Positions 9,157 through 18,785 of a stretch of DNA of 64,000 nucleotides are shown piece by piece (positions within the stretch are counted from its first letter, which is position 1; every line of letters starts with the position of its first letter). Source of the DNA: Amycolatopsis sulphurea (GTDB lineage: Bacteria; Actinomycetota; Actinomycetes; Mycobacteriales; Pseudonocardiaceae); the NCBI RefSeq assembly GCF_002564045.1, contig NZ_PDJK01000002.1:3844001-3908000 (forward strand), written 5' to 3'. Both the position numbers and the translations under genes were made by a program. The notes below the pieces were generated by a model, which worked only from the letters and a program-made list of their open reading frames with translations, was not told where the DNA came from and did not search any database.

Positions 9157-9947
9157 ATGACAACCGTCGCCCACGGTGAACTGCGCCGGACTGGGCCCAG
9201 GATCGGTGCCGAGATCACCGGTGTCGACTTCGGACACGACATCGACCCGTCCACCGCGGACGCGCTCGTGCGAGAGTTCCTGGCCTGCAAAGTGCTGGTG
9301 TTCCGCGATCAGCATCTTACCCCGGACGAACACGTGCGCGCGGCGCGGATCTTCGGCGAGCCCTTCGACGACCCGACCGCGGCCAGGGACGACGCGAACC
9401 CGCTCGTCTATCCCTTCAACGTCCGCCGGAACGGGAAAGCCGGCACCTGGCACATCGGCGGGCTGTGGCGGAATCCGCCCTTCAGCATCGAATCCCTTAC
9501 CTACCAGGAAGTATCGGAGCTGGGGGGCGACACGGTGTGGGCCGACCTGCAGGCCGCCTACGACGACCTGTCCCAACCGCTCCGGCAACTGCTGGAGTCG
9601 GTCAGCGCGGTCTATGACGCGGACGCGGCGAACTACGCGCAGGGCAGCAAGCGGGACCGAGTCCAGGACACGATCGAGCACCCGGTGGTGCTGCGGCATC
9701 CGGACACGGGCCGGCTCGGCCTGTTTCTCAGTTCCTCGGCGCTGCGGCTGACCGGTGTCAGTGCCGAGGAGAGCACTGCGCTGCTGCCGTTCCTGCTCAA
9801 GCACGCTTCGTTGCCCGACTACACGAACAGTTCGGATGGCGCCCAGGCGACTTCGTGTTGTGGGACAACCTGGCCACCTGGCACTACGCGGTCGACGACT
9901 ATGGCGACGCGCCGCGCGTCTATCGCAAGGTCATCGCGACACGCTGA
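9157..9947 (+). pseudogene. TauD/TfdA-like dioxygenase with a frameshift
   Basis: The first 230 codons read as an alpha-ketoglutarate dioxygenase, with an N-terminal RIGAEITGVDFGHDID and ELGGDTVWADLQAAY. At about 9830 the coding frame shifts by one base. The rest (FGWRPGDFVLWDNLATWHYA, ending VYRKVIATR) continues in another frame to TGA 9945-9947. The distal His and Arg of the iron/2OG site are present, but the usual HxD is WHIGGLW, with Gly in place of the Asp. The intact family member would be about 262 residues and would release sulfite from taurine-like sulfonates. The frameshift plus the missing Asp argue for loss of function. Confidence 0.75.
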
Positions 9948-9964
9948 GCCCAGAAGGAGTACCC

Positions 9965-10774
9965 ATGACCACCACCGAAACCGACGTCTTCACGGCCGAG
10001 TGGCAGGCCTGGCATCGCGACCACGAGCAGAAGCGGGCCGCCCCGCACGGGTTTCTGGCGATCACTGGCCTGCACTGGCTGAGCGATGTGCCGGTGCGGT
10101 TCCCGGACGCGCCGGGCGTGTGGTTCACCGGCGCCGAGGGCGGCGTCATCGTGGCGCTCGACGAGGGGGCGGAACTGGTCGTCGACGGGGAAACGGTGCG
10201 CGGGCGGCACGAGTTCGGGATCATTCCCGAACGCGGTGGGGTGAATGCCGTGTGGAACGACGCGGTTATCGAGGTCGCCAAACGGGGCGGGCACGACATC
10301 GTGCGGCCCCGCCACCCCGACAATCCGTTGCGCGTCGCCCACACGGGCACGCCTACGTTCGCACCGGATCCGAAATGGGTGGTGCCCGGTCGCTACGAAC
10401 CGTTCGCGCATCCCGAGCCGACCACGGTGGGCGCGGCCGTGGCCGGGCTGGAGCACGTCTACGACGCGCCGGGCCGGATTCACTTCGCGGTCGACGGGCA
10501 GGAGCTGAGCCTGACCGCTTTTCCGGGCCACGCACCGGAAAGCCTGCTCGTGCTCTTCACCGACGCCACGTCCGGCGTGACCACGTATGCGGCGAACCGG
10601 GCGCTGCAGTTGCCGCCGCCGGGCGCGGACGGCACGATCGCGCTGGACTTCAACCGCGCGACCAACCTTCCGTGTGCATACACCGATCTGGCGACCTGTC
10701 CGTTGCCGCCGGCGGAGAACCGGCTGCCGGTCGCGATCGAGGCCGGCGAACAGATTCCCCGCGAACGTCGCTGA
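9965..10774 (+). CDS. DUF1684 domain protein
   Basis: 269 residues from ATG 9965 with AAGGAG upstream. The C-terminal third carries the family signature: DFNRATNLPCAYTD followed by ATCPLPPAENRLPV and EAGEQ. DUF1684 proteins have no established biochemical role; the fold is mostly beta, without a signal peptide. The gene starts 17 bases after the TauD remnant stop and was probably in the same transcript. A strong terminator follows at 10785-10827. Confidence 0.88.
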   Translation: MTTTETDVFTAEWQAWHRDHEQKRAAPHGFLAITGLHWLSDVPVRFPDAPGVWFTGAEGGVIVALDEGAELVVDGETVRGRHEFGIIPERGGVNAVWNDAVIEVAKRGGHDIVRPRHPDNPLRVAHTGTPTFAPDPKWVVPGRYEPFAHPEPTTVGAAVAGLEHVYDAPGRIHFAVDGQELSLTAFPGHAPESLLVLFTDATSGVTTYAANRALQLPPPGADGTIALDFNRATNLPCAYTDLATCPLPPAENRLPVAIEAGEQIPRERR

Positions 10775-10784
10775 CCCCACCGAC

Positions 10785-10827
10785 ACGGCCACGCAGTCCC
10801 CTTGGCCGGGGCTGCGTGGCCGTTTTT
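10785..10827 (+). terminator. Rho-independent terminator
   Basis: Arms ACGGCCACGCAG (10785-10796) and CTGCGTGGCCGT (10812-10823) are perfect complements around a 15-base loop and run into TTTTT. It ends the TauD-DUF1684 unit and separates it from the long operon that begins at 11111. Confidence 0.88.
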
Positions 10828-11110
10828 CGCCGCGGGTGAAACCTTCGGTTCCCCAGGTGATCGGAATGTGGGAATAGTGGAAACACCCGGCGGCACCCTC
10901 TAATGTCACCTCGTGCTCCACACGGTCCCCTTCGTCAGCCGGCACTACCTCGATCTGTGCCGGCTGTACGGCGCTCTCTGTCACTGATCTGGGACGTTCT
11001 GCCCGCGCTGGTAACCACTTCCGCACCGCGAAGACTGTTCGTCGTGTCTGACGATAATCCTGTCAGGAATTCCCGATTTTCGGTTTGATTCCCCGAGAGG
11101 TTCGGCCGAT
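10828..11110 (+). promoter_or_regulatory. Upstream region of the long catabolic operon
   Basis: No gene is seen here. A perfect inverted repeat CTGAC-N9-GTCAG (11049-11067) has the -10-like word GATAAT in its spacer, 43 bases before the permease ATG. This arrangement could be a repressor site over a promoter, but the assignment is inference. GAGAGG at about 11094 is the likely ribosome-binding site. Confidence 0.4.
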
Positions 11111-12613
11111 ATGACCGCAGAAGACTCTATTCCACAGACTAGTCCCGTCGTTCTCGACGAGCCCGAGGGTGAATTGCGCGCCGGTGCGTTGTCCGGCGTC
11201 GGTGTGTTCGCGCAAGGACTGGCCGCCGCGGCGCCCAGCGTGGCGATCGCGAGTGTGCCCGGCTCGTTGTTCCTCGTCGCCGGGAAAGGCGCCCTCTGGG
11301 CGGCCATCGTCGGCGGTGTCCTCGTTTACCTGGTCGCCACGGTGATCGCGCTGCAGGCGCGCCGAACTGTGTCGTCGGGCTCGCTGGGCACTTACGCCGG
11401 CAACGGGCTCGGCCCGGTGGCGGCGTTCGTCACCGGGTGGGCGCTGATCATCGGCTACATCGGGTTCGCCGCGGGTGGCGTGCTCGGCGCCGTTCTGTAT
11501 TTCAACGCGTTCCTGCAGGAGATCGGTCTGCACACCGACCATCTGGCCGTCAAGATCGTGCTTCTGGTGCTCGCCACCGCCGCGGCGCTCTACATTCCGT
11601 TCCGGGGTGTGAGCGTGTCGGTGAAGTTTGGTCTCGGCTTCGAAGTGGTGTCGCTGCTGGCGATCGCGATCATCCTCGTCGCCTCGTACGTGACCTACGG
11701 CGCCCGGTTCGACGGCGCTCAGTTCTCGCTGAGCCATCTGGGCAGCAGCGCCACGCTGATCGCCGCGGTCACCGCGGTCGGCTCCTATGCCGGCTTCGAA
11801 AGCGCCGCGTCGCTCGGGCACGAAGCCAGGGACGCCCACCGTAACGTGCCGCGAGCGATCCTCCGGCTGGTGATCGGGCTTGGGATCCTGTACCTGCTCG
11901 CCACCTATCCCGAGGTGCTCGGTTTCGGAGGCCCGAAACAGCTCGACGCCGACAGCACACCGCTGCCGATCGTCGCCCAGAACGCCGGGGTCAGCTGGGT
12001 GACCTACGCCGTCGACCTCACCCTGGGCACGGCGATGATCGTGTTCTCCTCGGCAGTCATCAACTCCGGTTCTCGCAGCCTGTTCACGCTGTCGCGAGAG
12101 CACGCCCTGCCCCGGGCGCTGGGGCGGGTGCACACCCGCTTCCGGACACCGCACGTCGCGATCGCGTTCGTCGGGCTCGTCGGGTTCGTGATCGGGCTGA
12201 TCGGCACGGTGACCTCGGTCGGCCGGTTCCAGTGGGACGTCTATGTCGGGATCGTGTCGAGTTACGCCTACCTGTTCGCCTATCTGCTGGTGGCGATCGC
12301 GACGCCGTTGTGGCTACGGCGGATCAGGGCGCTGTCGCCGGCCGGCCTGGTCGTCTCGGTGCTCGCCGTCGCCGGGATCGTCTACGTGATCTACAAGAAC
12401 CTGATTCCGGTCCCGGAGGGCGCGTACAAGTACCTGCCCTACGTCTTCCTGGCCCTGCTGCTGATCGGCCTGGTCCGCTTCCTGCGGTTGCGGATCAGCC
12501 GCCCAGACGTGGCCGCCAGGGTCGGGTCGATCCAGACGTTGTCCGCGGCCGAACAGGAGCGGCTCGCCGACCTGGGCATCCTCGACGCCATCCGCCGCCC
12601 TACCGCCCACTGA
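11111..12613 (+). CDS. APC family amino-acid permease
   Basis: 500 residues with about 12 hydrophobic segments, starting with the substrate-binding helix GVFAQGLAAAAPSVAIASVP typical of the amino acid-polyamine-organocation superfamily, and a conserved SAVINSGSRSLFTLSREHAL loop. It should import an amino acid or amine across the cytoplasmic membrane. It is the first gene of a plus-strand series that runs almost without gaps to 26660, so it probably imports a substrate or a product of the monooxygenase enzymes behind it (inference). Confidence 0.9.
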   Translation: MTAEDSIPQTSPVVLDEPEGELRAGALSGVGVFAQGLAAAAPSVAIASVPGSLFLVAGKGALWAAIVGGVLVYLVATVIALQARRTVSSGSLGTYAGNGLGPVAAFVTGWALIIGYIGFAAGGVLGAVLYFNAFLQEIGLHTDHLAVKIVLLVLATAAALYIPFRGVSVSVKFGLGFEVVSLLAIAIILVASYVTYGARFDGAQFSLSHLGSSATLIAAVTAVGSYAGFESAASLGHEARDAHRNVPRAILRLVIGLGILYLLATYPEVLGFGGPKQLDADSTPLPIVAQNAGVSWVTYAVDLTLGTAMIVFSSAVINSGSRSLFTLSREHALPRALGRVHTRFRTPHVAIAFVGLVGFVIGLIGTVTSVGRFQWDVYVGIVSSYAYLFAYLLVAIATPLWLRRIRALSPAGLVVSVLAVAGIVYVIYKNLIPVPEGAYKYLPYVFLALLLIGLVRFLRLRISRPDVAARVGSIQTLSAAEQERLADLGILDAIRRPTAH

Positions 12614-12634
12614 GGACATCCAAAGGAGACAGTC

Positions 12635-13411
12635 ATGCCGTTTTTCGACAGCCCCGACGCCCGGCTCTACTTCCGTGCCTGGGAGGTCGACGAGCCCGTG
12701 GCCGGGTTCGTGTTCCTGCACGGGGGCGGGGAGCACTCGGGTCAGTTCAGCCGCCTCGCCTCGCGGCTCAACGCCGCGGGTATCGACGTGTGGGCGATCG
12801 ACCACCAGGGCCACGGCATCTCCGGGGGAGAACGCGGCGTGGTGCGTTCGCTCGACGTGCTCGCCCGGGACGCGCTCGCTCTGGCCGACCTCGTTCGCGA
12901 GCGCAGGCCCGGGCTGCCGCTGGTGATCGGCGGGCATTCGCTCGGCGGCTGGACGACCGCACTCGTGGTCACCAAGAACCCTGACCTGTTCGTGGGCGCG
13001 GTACTCACCGGTGCCAGCCTGCGCGGGCGCACCGCGGTCGGCCAACCGGCCCCCGGGGATCCTTTCCGGTTCGACATCAGCCTGCTGGCCGCCGATCCGG
13101 ACTATCTGGAGGAACTGCGGAAGGACCCGCTCGTGCAGTTGGTGCTGCCCGAGCCGGAGGCGACCGCGGCCGCGCTCGCGGTGGCCGCCGAGGACCTGGC
13201 CACGGCGTTCCCCACGGTGTCCCTGCCGGTGCTGCTGGTCAACGGCACGGACGACGCGCTGGCCTCCATCGAGGACGCCCGGTACTGGCGGGAGCGGTTG
13301 CCGGATGCGCGGCTGGTCGAGATCGGCGGCGGGCTGCACAACGTGCTCAACGACGTCGACCACGTCGAAGCGATCACCGCGGTCCGCGACTTCGTGCTCG
13401 AGCGTGTCTGA
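12635..13411 (+). CDS. Alpha/beta hydrolase (monoacylglycerol lipase-like)
   Basis: 258 residues. Landmarks are the oxyanion HGGGEHSGQF, the HQGHGISGG segment, the nucleophile elbow GGHSLGG (Ser near 106), the acid in NGTDDAL and the His in GGGLHNVLND, all as in the serine aminopeptidase S33 / lipase family. It is cytoplasmic, with no signal peptide. Preceded by AAAGGAGA and followed after 3 bases by the SsuD-like gene, so it is in the operon. It probably hydrolyses an ester or thioester of the catabolised compound (inference). Confidence 0.9.
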   Translation: MPFFDSPDARLYFRAWEVDEPVAGFVFLHGGGEHSGQFSRLASRLNAAGIDVWAIDHQGHGISGGERGVVRSLDVLARDALALADLVRERRPGLPLVIGGHSLGGWTTALVVTKNPDLFVGAVLTGASLRGRTAVGQPAPGDPFRFDISLLAADPDYLEELRKDPLVQLVLPEPEATAAALAVAAEDLATAFPTVSLPVLLVNGTDDALASIEDARYWRERLPDARLVEIGGGLHNVLNDVDHVEAITAVRDFVLERV

Positions 13412-13414
13412 GTC

Positions 13415-14542
13415 ATGCCGATTCACCTGCACTGGTACCTGCCCACCAACGGCGACAACCGGGACATCGTCGGCTCGGGGGACGGGTCACAGCAGACGCT
13501 TTCCGCGGTGCGGTCCGGGTTCCGGGCGCCGACGGTCGACTATCTCGGCGGGATCGCCCGCGCGGCGGAGCAACTGGGTTTCGAGGCAGTGTTGACGCCG
13601 ACGGGGACGTGGTGTGAGGACGCCTGGATCACGACGGCCGCGTTGTCCGCGGTCACCACCCGGCTGAAGTTCCTGGTGGCGTTCCGGCCGGGGTTCATCT
13701 CGCCGACGCTGGCCGCCCACCAGGCCGCGACGTTCCAGCGCGTGTCGGGCGGTCGGCTGCTGCTGAACGTCGTCACCGGCGGCGATCCCGCCGAGCAGCG
13801 GCGCTTCGGTGACCGGCTCGGCCACGACGAGCGCTACGACCGCACCGAGGAGTTCCTGACGGTGCTGCGCGGTGTCAGCGACGCGGCCGAGCCGTTCGAC
13901 TTCCGGGGCCGGTACTACGACGTCGAGCAGGCCGCGATCCCGTTCGCGCCCTACGCGCCGCCCGCCATATTCTTCGGCGGCGCGAGCCCGGCCGCGCAAC
14001 GGGTCGCGGCGCGGACCGTCGACACCTATCTCGCCTGGGGCGAAACCCCGCCACAGATCGCCGAGCGGATCGAGCACGTCCGCAAGCTCGCCGCCGAGGC
14101 GGGGCGCGCCGTTTCCTTCGGTATCCGGTTCCACGTGCTGAGCCGGGACACCTCGGCGCAGGCGTGGGCGGAGGCCGACCGGCTGATCAGCCGGATCGAT
14201 GACGAGCGGATCGCCCAGACCCAGCGCTCGCTCGCCGCCAGCGAGTCGGTCGGCCAGCAGCGGATGGTGGCACTGCACGGAGGCGACCGGCGCACCCTCG
14301 AGATCTACCCCAACATCTGGGCCGGATACGGGCTGGTCCGCGGGGGAGCGGGGACGGCCATCGTGGGCAGCCACGAGGAGGTCGCCGACCGGATCGCCGA
14401 ATACCACGCGTTGGGCATCGATCACTTCATCCTCTCCGGCCAGCCTCATCTGGAAGAGGCCTATCACTTCGCCGAGGGCGCGGGCGTCGAACTGCGCCGT
14501 CGCGGCCTCGTCGAACCGCCCGGGAACGGAGCGCGGCCATGA
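13415..14542 (+). CDS. SsuD-like FMNH2-dependent monooxygenase
   Basis: 375 residues of the luciferase-like TIM-barrel family, closest in pattern to alkanesulfonate monooxygenase. It opens with HLHWYLPTNGDNRD and carries FLVAFRPGFISPTLAAHQAA, the flavin-site LLNVVTGGDPAEQ and a C-terminal IDHFILSGQPHLEEAY. SsuD enzymes use reduced FMN supplied by a partner reductase to cleave C-S bonds of sulfonates; no reductase gene is seen in the window. It overlaps the next gene by ATGA. Confidence 0.88.
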   Translation: MPIHLHWYLPTNGDNRDIVGSGDGSQQTLSAVRSGFRAPTVDYLGGIARAAEQLGFEAVLTPTGTWCEDAWITTAALSAVTTRLKFLVAFRPGFISPTLAAHQAATFQRVSGGRLLLNVVTGGDPAEQRRFGDRLGHDERYDRTEEFLTVLRGVSDAAEPFDFRGRYYDVEQAAIPFAPYAPPAIFFGGASPAAQRVAARTVDTYLAWGETPPQIAERIEHVRKLAAEAGRAVSFGIRFHVLSRDTSAQAWAEADRLISRIDDERIAQTQRSLAASESVGQQRMVALHGGDRRTLEIYPNIWAGYGLVRGGAGTAIVGSHEEVADRIAEYHALGIDHFILSGQPHLEEAYHFAEGAGVELRRRGLVEPPGNGARP

Positions 14543-15750
14543 CCACCAACCCTGATGTCGTCATCCGGACACTGGAGACCGCCGACGAGATCAACGCCGG
14601 GTTCCGGGTGTTCCTGCGCGCAATGGTCGGGCTGCCGATCCGGACGGTGGACGCCACGGAGATCACCGATCCGGGCCGGTATCTGGGCGCCCTCGACGGC
14701 GCAACCGTGGTCGGTGGAGCCGATTCGTACGGCAGCTGGCTGGTCGTGCCGGGCGGTGGCCGCGTGTCGCACGCGGCGGTGACCCATGTCGGGGTGCTGC
14801 CGACCCACCGGCGCCGCGGCATCGTGAGCCGGCTCATGGCCCGGCAGTTGCGCGACATCGCGGAGCGCGGCGAAGTGGTCGCGTCGCTGCGGGCGTCGGA
14901 GACGGTGATCTACGAGCGGTTCGGTTACGGCGTGGCGAGTTCCGTGCTGTCCGGGCAGGTGGACCTACGGCGCGCGCGGCTACGCCCGAACCTCCCCAGC
15001 GGCGGGGTCGTGCGGCTGGTCGACGCCGGTGTGACCACAGAGTTGCTCGCCGGCATCTACGACCAGGCGGCGTGGCCCGGCGCGATCAGGCGCCCGGCCG
15101 GCTGGTGGCGGCAGCACGAGAAACTTCGCGACGCGGACCCGACGGTCCACTACGTCGTCGTGCACAGCTCCGATGGCGTGGACGACGGCTACGCGGTCTA
15201 CCACCCCGTCAACACGGCCGGCTGGTTCACCAGCGCGGACAAGACGGTCATGGTGAGCGATTTCGTCGCGCTGAACGATTCCGCGCGGGCCGGGCTGTGG
15301 CGGCACCTGCTCTCGCTGGACCTGGTCGACGTGGTCGCGTTCGAGTCGCTGGCGCCGGACGACCCGCTGCCGCTGGCCGTGCTCGACCGGCGAGCGGTGC
15401 AACTCGGCTCCGCACGCGACGAGACCTGGCTCCGACTCGTCGACGTCGAGGCCGCGCTGCGGGCCCGATCCTGGGGCGGCGAGGACCCGATCACGGTGCA
15501 CGTGACCGACTCGCTGCTGGGCGCGAACAACGGAACCTTCGAGGTGGGCCCGAAAACCGTGGGGCGGACCGACTCGGCGCCGGAACTGAGCGTCGACGTC
15601 GCGACGCTGGGCGCCGCGTACCTCGGCGGGTCGCGGTGGCGTCACCTGGCCGCCACCGGGCAGGTCACCGTCCACGATCCGGACGCGATCGCGCGCGCCG
15701 ACACCCTGTTCGCCTCGGCGTCCGCGCCGTTCTCCGGCACGACATTCTGA
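14539..15750 (+). CDS. GNAT family N-acetyltransferase, Eis-like
   Basis: 403 residues, the length of Eis-type enzymes. The first GNAT fold includes the acetyl-CoA loop VTHVGVLPTHRRRGIVSRLM. A second acetyltransferase-like region and a C-terminal sterol-carrier-like segment follow, ending in ...APFSGTTF. Eis enzymes acetylate amines, including aminoglycosides and lysines. Here the ATGA overlap with the SsuD-like gene suggests acetylation of an amine in the same pathway, or detoxification (inference). Confidence 0.87.
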   Translation: MTTNPDVVIRTLETADEINAGFRVFLRAMVGLPIRTVDATEITDPGRYLGALDGATVVGGADSYGSWLVVPGGGRVSHAAVTHVGVLPTHRRRGIVSRLMARQLRDIAERGEVVASLRASETVIYERFGYGVASSVLSGQVDLRRARLRPNLPSGGVVRLVDAGVTTELLAGIYDQAAWPGAIRRPAGWWRQHEKLRDADPTVHYVVVHSSDGVDDGYAVYHPVNTAGWFTSADKTVMVSDFVALNDSARAGLWRHLLSLDLVDVVAFESLAPDDPLPLAVLDRRAVQLGSARDETWLRLVDVEAALRARSWGGEDPITVHVTDSLLGANNGTFEVGPKTVGRTDSAPELSVDVATLGAAYLGGSRWRHLAATGQVTVHDPDAIARADTLFASASAPFSGTTF

Positions 15751-15763
15751 GAGGACTCAGGCT

Positions 15764-17101
15764 ATGTCCCGTCAACTGCATCTGCTGCTACTGGGAAATC
15801 CGCGGTTCGGCAGTACCTGGCGCTATCCGGGCGTGGAGAACGGTCCCGCCGCGACCCTGCGGTCCGTGATCGACGCGGCCAAAACCGCGGAGCGGGGTAC
15901 GTTCGACGCGATCTTCTTCGCGGACACCCTGAACTACGGCCCCGACGCCGCCTGGCCGCACAAGTCCACCGAGGACTTCGAGCCGTTCACCACGACGGCC
16001 GCGCTCACCCGCGAGACCGAGCGGCTGGGCCTGGTCGTCACTGGGTCCGCGACCTTCCAAGCGCCCTATCACCTGGCCCGGCAGCTCATCTCGCTCGACC
16101 ATCTCAGTGGCGGGCGCGCGGGCTGGAATGTCGTCACCAGTTTCGCGCAGGCGGCGGCCGCCAACTTCGGCGGCGCGGGCGTGCTCGCCCACGACGAGCG
16201 ATACCGGGTCGCGGGGGAGGCCTTGGACGTGGTCCGCAAGCTGTGGCGGTCCTGGGGCCCGGACACCGTGGTCGAGGACCGCGTCGCCGGTGTCTACAAC
16301 GACCCTGCCCGGATTCGCGTCCCGGCCCACGAGGGCGAGTTTTTCCAAGTCCGGGGACCGCTGGGCGCGTCGCCGTCCGCGCAGGGACACCCGGTGATCT
16401 TCCAGGCGGGTTCATCTGTGGCCGGGCGCGCCTTCGCCGCGCGTAACGCTGAGGTCGTCTTCACCGGCCAGGGCGACTTCGAGCGCGGGCGCGTCTTCGT
16501 GAGCCAGATCCACGACGAGGCACGCTCCTTCGGCCGGGTGGCGGCGCCGCTGGTGACGCCGTCACTCGGTTTCGTCATCGGGGCCACCGATGCCGAGGCG
16601 CGGCAGGTGGAGGAGACGATCTTCGAACACTTCATTCCCGAGCACCAGATCGGCTGGCTGCAGGAGGTCGACATCGATCTGACCGGAGCCGATCTCGACG
16701 CACCCGTGCCACTCGCGGCGTTCGCCGAGTCGACGCAGACCCATCAGACCGCACTCGCCGGTTACCGCGCGCTCGCCACCCAAGGGAATCCCACCCTGCG
16801 AGAGTTCCTGTTCCGCACGGTCACCGCTTTCGGCGCTCGTGTCGTCGGCTCCCCGGAGCGGATCGCCGACGAGATCGAGCGCTGGTTCACTGGTCGTGCC
16901 GCCGACGGGTTCATCCTCGGCCCGTCCGGAATACCCGGGCAGCTGGAGACCTTTGTGGACCATGTGGTGCCGATCCTGCGCCGCCGTGGCCTGTTCCGGC
17001 ACGAGTACGCGGGCCGCACGCTGCGCTCGCATCTCGGCCTGCCGGAGTCTTTCCCACTTGGTGAAAAGTCTCAGCGAAAACCTTCCGTGGCACTACATTG
17101 A
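15764..17101 (+). CDS. NtaA/SnaA/DszA family flavin monooxygenase
   Basis: 445 residues, the size of the NtaA-SnaA-DszA-SoxA branch of luciferase-like enzymes. Signatures are the early GTFDAIFFAD, HLSGGRAGWNVVTS and HPVIFQAGSSVAGRAFAARN, and a C-terminal VVPILRRRGLFRHEYAGRTL. Enzymes of this type oxidise aminopolycarboxylates or aryl sulfones with FMNH2. GAGAGGA precedes the start. A hairpin at 17111-17131 separates it from the transporter genes, although transcription probably continues. Confidence 0.9.
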   Translation: MSRQLHLLLLGNPRFGSTWRYPGVENGPAATLRSVIDAAKTAERGTFDAIFFADTLNYGPDAAWPHKSTEDFEPFTTTAALTRETERLGLVVTGSATFQAPYHLARQLISLDHLSGGRAGWNVVTSFAQAAAANFGGAGVLAHDERYRVAGEALDVVRKLWRSWGPDTVVEDRVAGVYNDPARIRVPAHEGEFFQVRGPLGASPSAQGHPVIFQAGSSVAGRAFAARNAEVVFTGQGDFERGRVFVSQIHDEARSFGRVAAPLVTPSLGFVIGATDAEARQVEETIFEHFIPEHQIGWLQEVDIDLTGADLDAPVPLAAFAESTQTHQTALAGYRALATQGNPTLREFLFRTVTAFGARVVGSPERIADEIERWFTGRAADGFILGPSGIPGQLETFVDHVVPILRRRGLFRHEYAGRTLRSHLGLPESFPLGEKSQRKPSVALH

Positions 17102-17110
17102 TGCTTGATC

Positions 17111-17131
17111 GGGTCCCGCTCACCGGGACCC
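17111..17131 (+). terminator. Intra-operon hairpin before the transporter genes
   Basis: GGGTCCCG and CGGGACCC form an 8-base-pair stem around a 5-base loop in the 80-base gap before the substrate-binding protein gene. With no T-run it is more likely an attenuator or RNA-processing element than a full stop. Confidence 0.45.
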
Positions 17132-17181
17132 GCTGTCCGTCCGTTGTAGACGGTCGTCCCCCCGAAGAGAGACCCCGAATC

Positions 17182-18783
17182 ATGGCCTCATACAGACGCA
17201 AGCTTCTCGCCTGGGCCGCCGTGGCCGCGAGCCTGGTGCTGCTGCTCGCCGGTTGCGGCTCGAGCGGTGGCTCCGTCGCCGGCTCGCAACCCCGTGACGG
17301 CGGCACCCTCATCGTCGGGCAGTACCAGGAGGTGACCCAGTTCGACCCGAACCGGCAGTACTCCTGGGAAACGTGGCGGATCGACCGCAACATCTACGAA
17401 ACGCTGGTCGATGAGGACCTGTCGTCGCCGACCGGGGTGCCCAAGATCGTGCCGAAGCTGGCCACCTCGTGGACGGTGAGCCCGGACGCCACCACCTACA
17501 CCTTCCAGCTGCGCCAGGGCGTCAAGTTCAGCGACGGCACGCCGTTCAACGCGCAGGCCGCGCAGTTCAACGTGCGCCGGTTCACCGACCCTGCCTTCCA
17601 GTACTACGACAAGGTGAGCGCGTCGACGATGTCGCTGGTCTACGGCGACCTCGCGTCGTTCAAGGTGCTCGGCGACTACACCGTGCAGTACGTCTTCAAA
17701 CACCCGTTCCTGGACTTCCTGCGCCAAATTCCCAATAGCGGCAACGCCGTGTCCGGCTTCTTCAGCCCGGACGCGCTGAAGAAGCACGGCCAGGACGGGC
17801 TCGCCGACCACCCCGTCGGCACGGGGCCGTTCACGTTCGCCGAGCGGGTCCGCGGCGACCACACCACGCTCGTGCGCAACCAGGACTACTGGGGCCCGCG
17901 CCCGCACCTGGACAAGGTGATCTTCAAGCCGATCGGCGACGACCAGAGCCGGGTCGCCGCGCTGCAGACCGGCGCCGTCGACCTGATCAGCCGGGTGCCA
18001 CCGGACTCGGTGTCCACTTTGGAGAAGGGCGGCTTCTCGGTGCCCGAGAACCGGGGCGTGCCGCAGATCATCTACTACAGCTACAACTTCGCCAATCCCT
18101 ACCTGCAGGACAAGCGCGTCCGGCAGGCGATCATCGAAGCCGTCGACCGCAAGCAGCTCGCGGCGAACATCTACAAGGGCTACGCCGAACCGGCGACCTC
18201 GATCCTCAACCAGGGCAATGAAGCGCACGACGCCTCGGCCGTGGACTACCCGTACGACCCGGATGCGGCGAAGAAACTGCTGACCGACGCGGGCTACCGG
18301 CCGGGCCAGGTGAAGTTCACGATCCTGTCCGACACCACCGGCCAGCCGACCGCGGAATACATCCAGCAGGCCCTGCAGAAGATCGGGATCGACGCGTCGG
18401 TGCAGTCGTTCGAGTGGATCACCTACGGGACCCGCTCGGCGAACCTCAAGCCGGACGACGGGCTGTTCCTGGGCGAGTGGGGCTACGTCGCGGCCAACTG
18501 GGTCCAGATCGCGCACGCCTACAGCGTCGGCAAGCGGGACGGGGACAAGTACTCCGACACCAGTGCCGCGACGGTGCAGGCGATCAACGCGGCGGCGTAC
18601 AACTCCGACCCGGCCAAGGCGAACCAGTTGTGGCAGGCGGCGGCGCAGGCGTGGGCGAAGGACGCGACGGTCTTCCCGTTGCTGTCGTTCAACCGGTACT
18701 ACGCCGTGTCGTCGAGAGTCGGCGGGTTCGTCTGGCCGCAGCAGAACCACTACGACCTTGCCAAGGTCTGGGTGGCGAGCTGA
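17182..18783 (+). CDS. ABC transporter substrate-binding lipoprotein (Opp/Dpp type)
   Basis: 533 residues from ATG 17182, selected because it begins a clean lipoprotein signal (positively charged MASYRRK, hydrophobic core, lipobox LLAGC) and has AGAGAGA upstream; the frame extends 28 codons further without such features. Family 5 solute-binding features include the early QYQEVTQFDPNRQYSW, KLATSWTVSPDATTYTFQLR and HPVGTGPFTFAE. It would be tethered outside the membrane and deliver a peptide-like or conjugated ligand to the permeases that follow directly. Confidence 0.92.
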   Translation: MASYRRKLLAWAAVAASLVLLLAGCGSSGGSVAGSQPRDGGTLIVGQYQEVTQFDPNRQYSWETWRIDRNIYETLVDEDLSSPTGVPKIVPKLATSWTVSPDATTYTFQLRQGVKFSDGTPFNAQAAQFNVRRFTDPAFQYYDKVSASTMSLVYGDLASFKVLGDYTVQYVFKHPFLDFLRQIPNSGNAVSGFFSPDALKKHGQDGLADHPVGTGPFTFAERVRGDHTTLVRNQDYWGPRPHLDKVIFKPIGDDQSRVAALQTGAVDLISRVPPDSVSTLEKGGFSVPENRGVPQIIYYSYNFANPYLQDKRVRQAIIEAVDRKQLAANIYKGYAEPATSILNQGNEAHDASAVDYPYDPDAAKKLLTDAGYRPGQVKFTILSDTTGQPTAEYIQQALQKIGIDASVQSFEWITYGTRSANLKPDDGLFLGEWGYVAANWVQIAHAYSVGKRDGDKYSDTSAATVQAINAAAYNSDPAKANQLWQAAAQAWAKDATVFPLLSFNRYYAVSSRVGGFVWPQQNHYDLAKVWVAS

Positions 18784-18785
18784 AC

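Noticed and set aside
9157..10839. A single 560-residue protein fusing TauD with the following frame
   Set aside because: After about residue 230 the frame leaves the TauD sequence and becomes the out-of-frame shadow of the DUF1684 gene. The true TauD end is in another frame.
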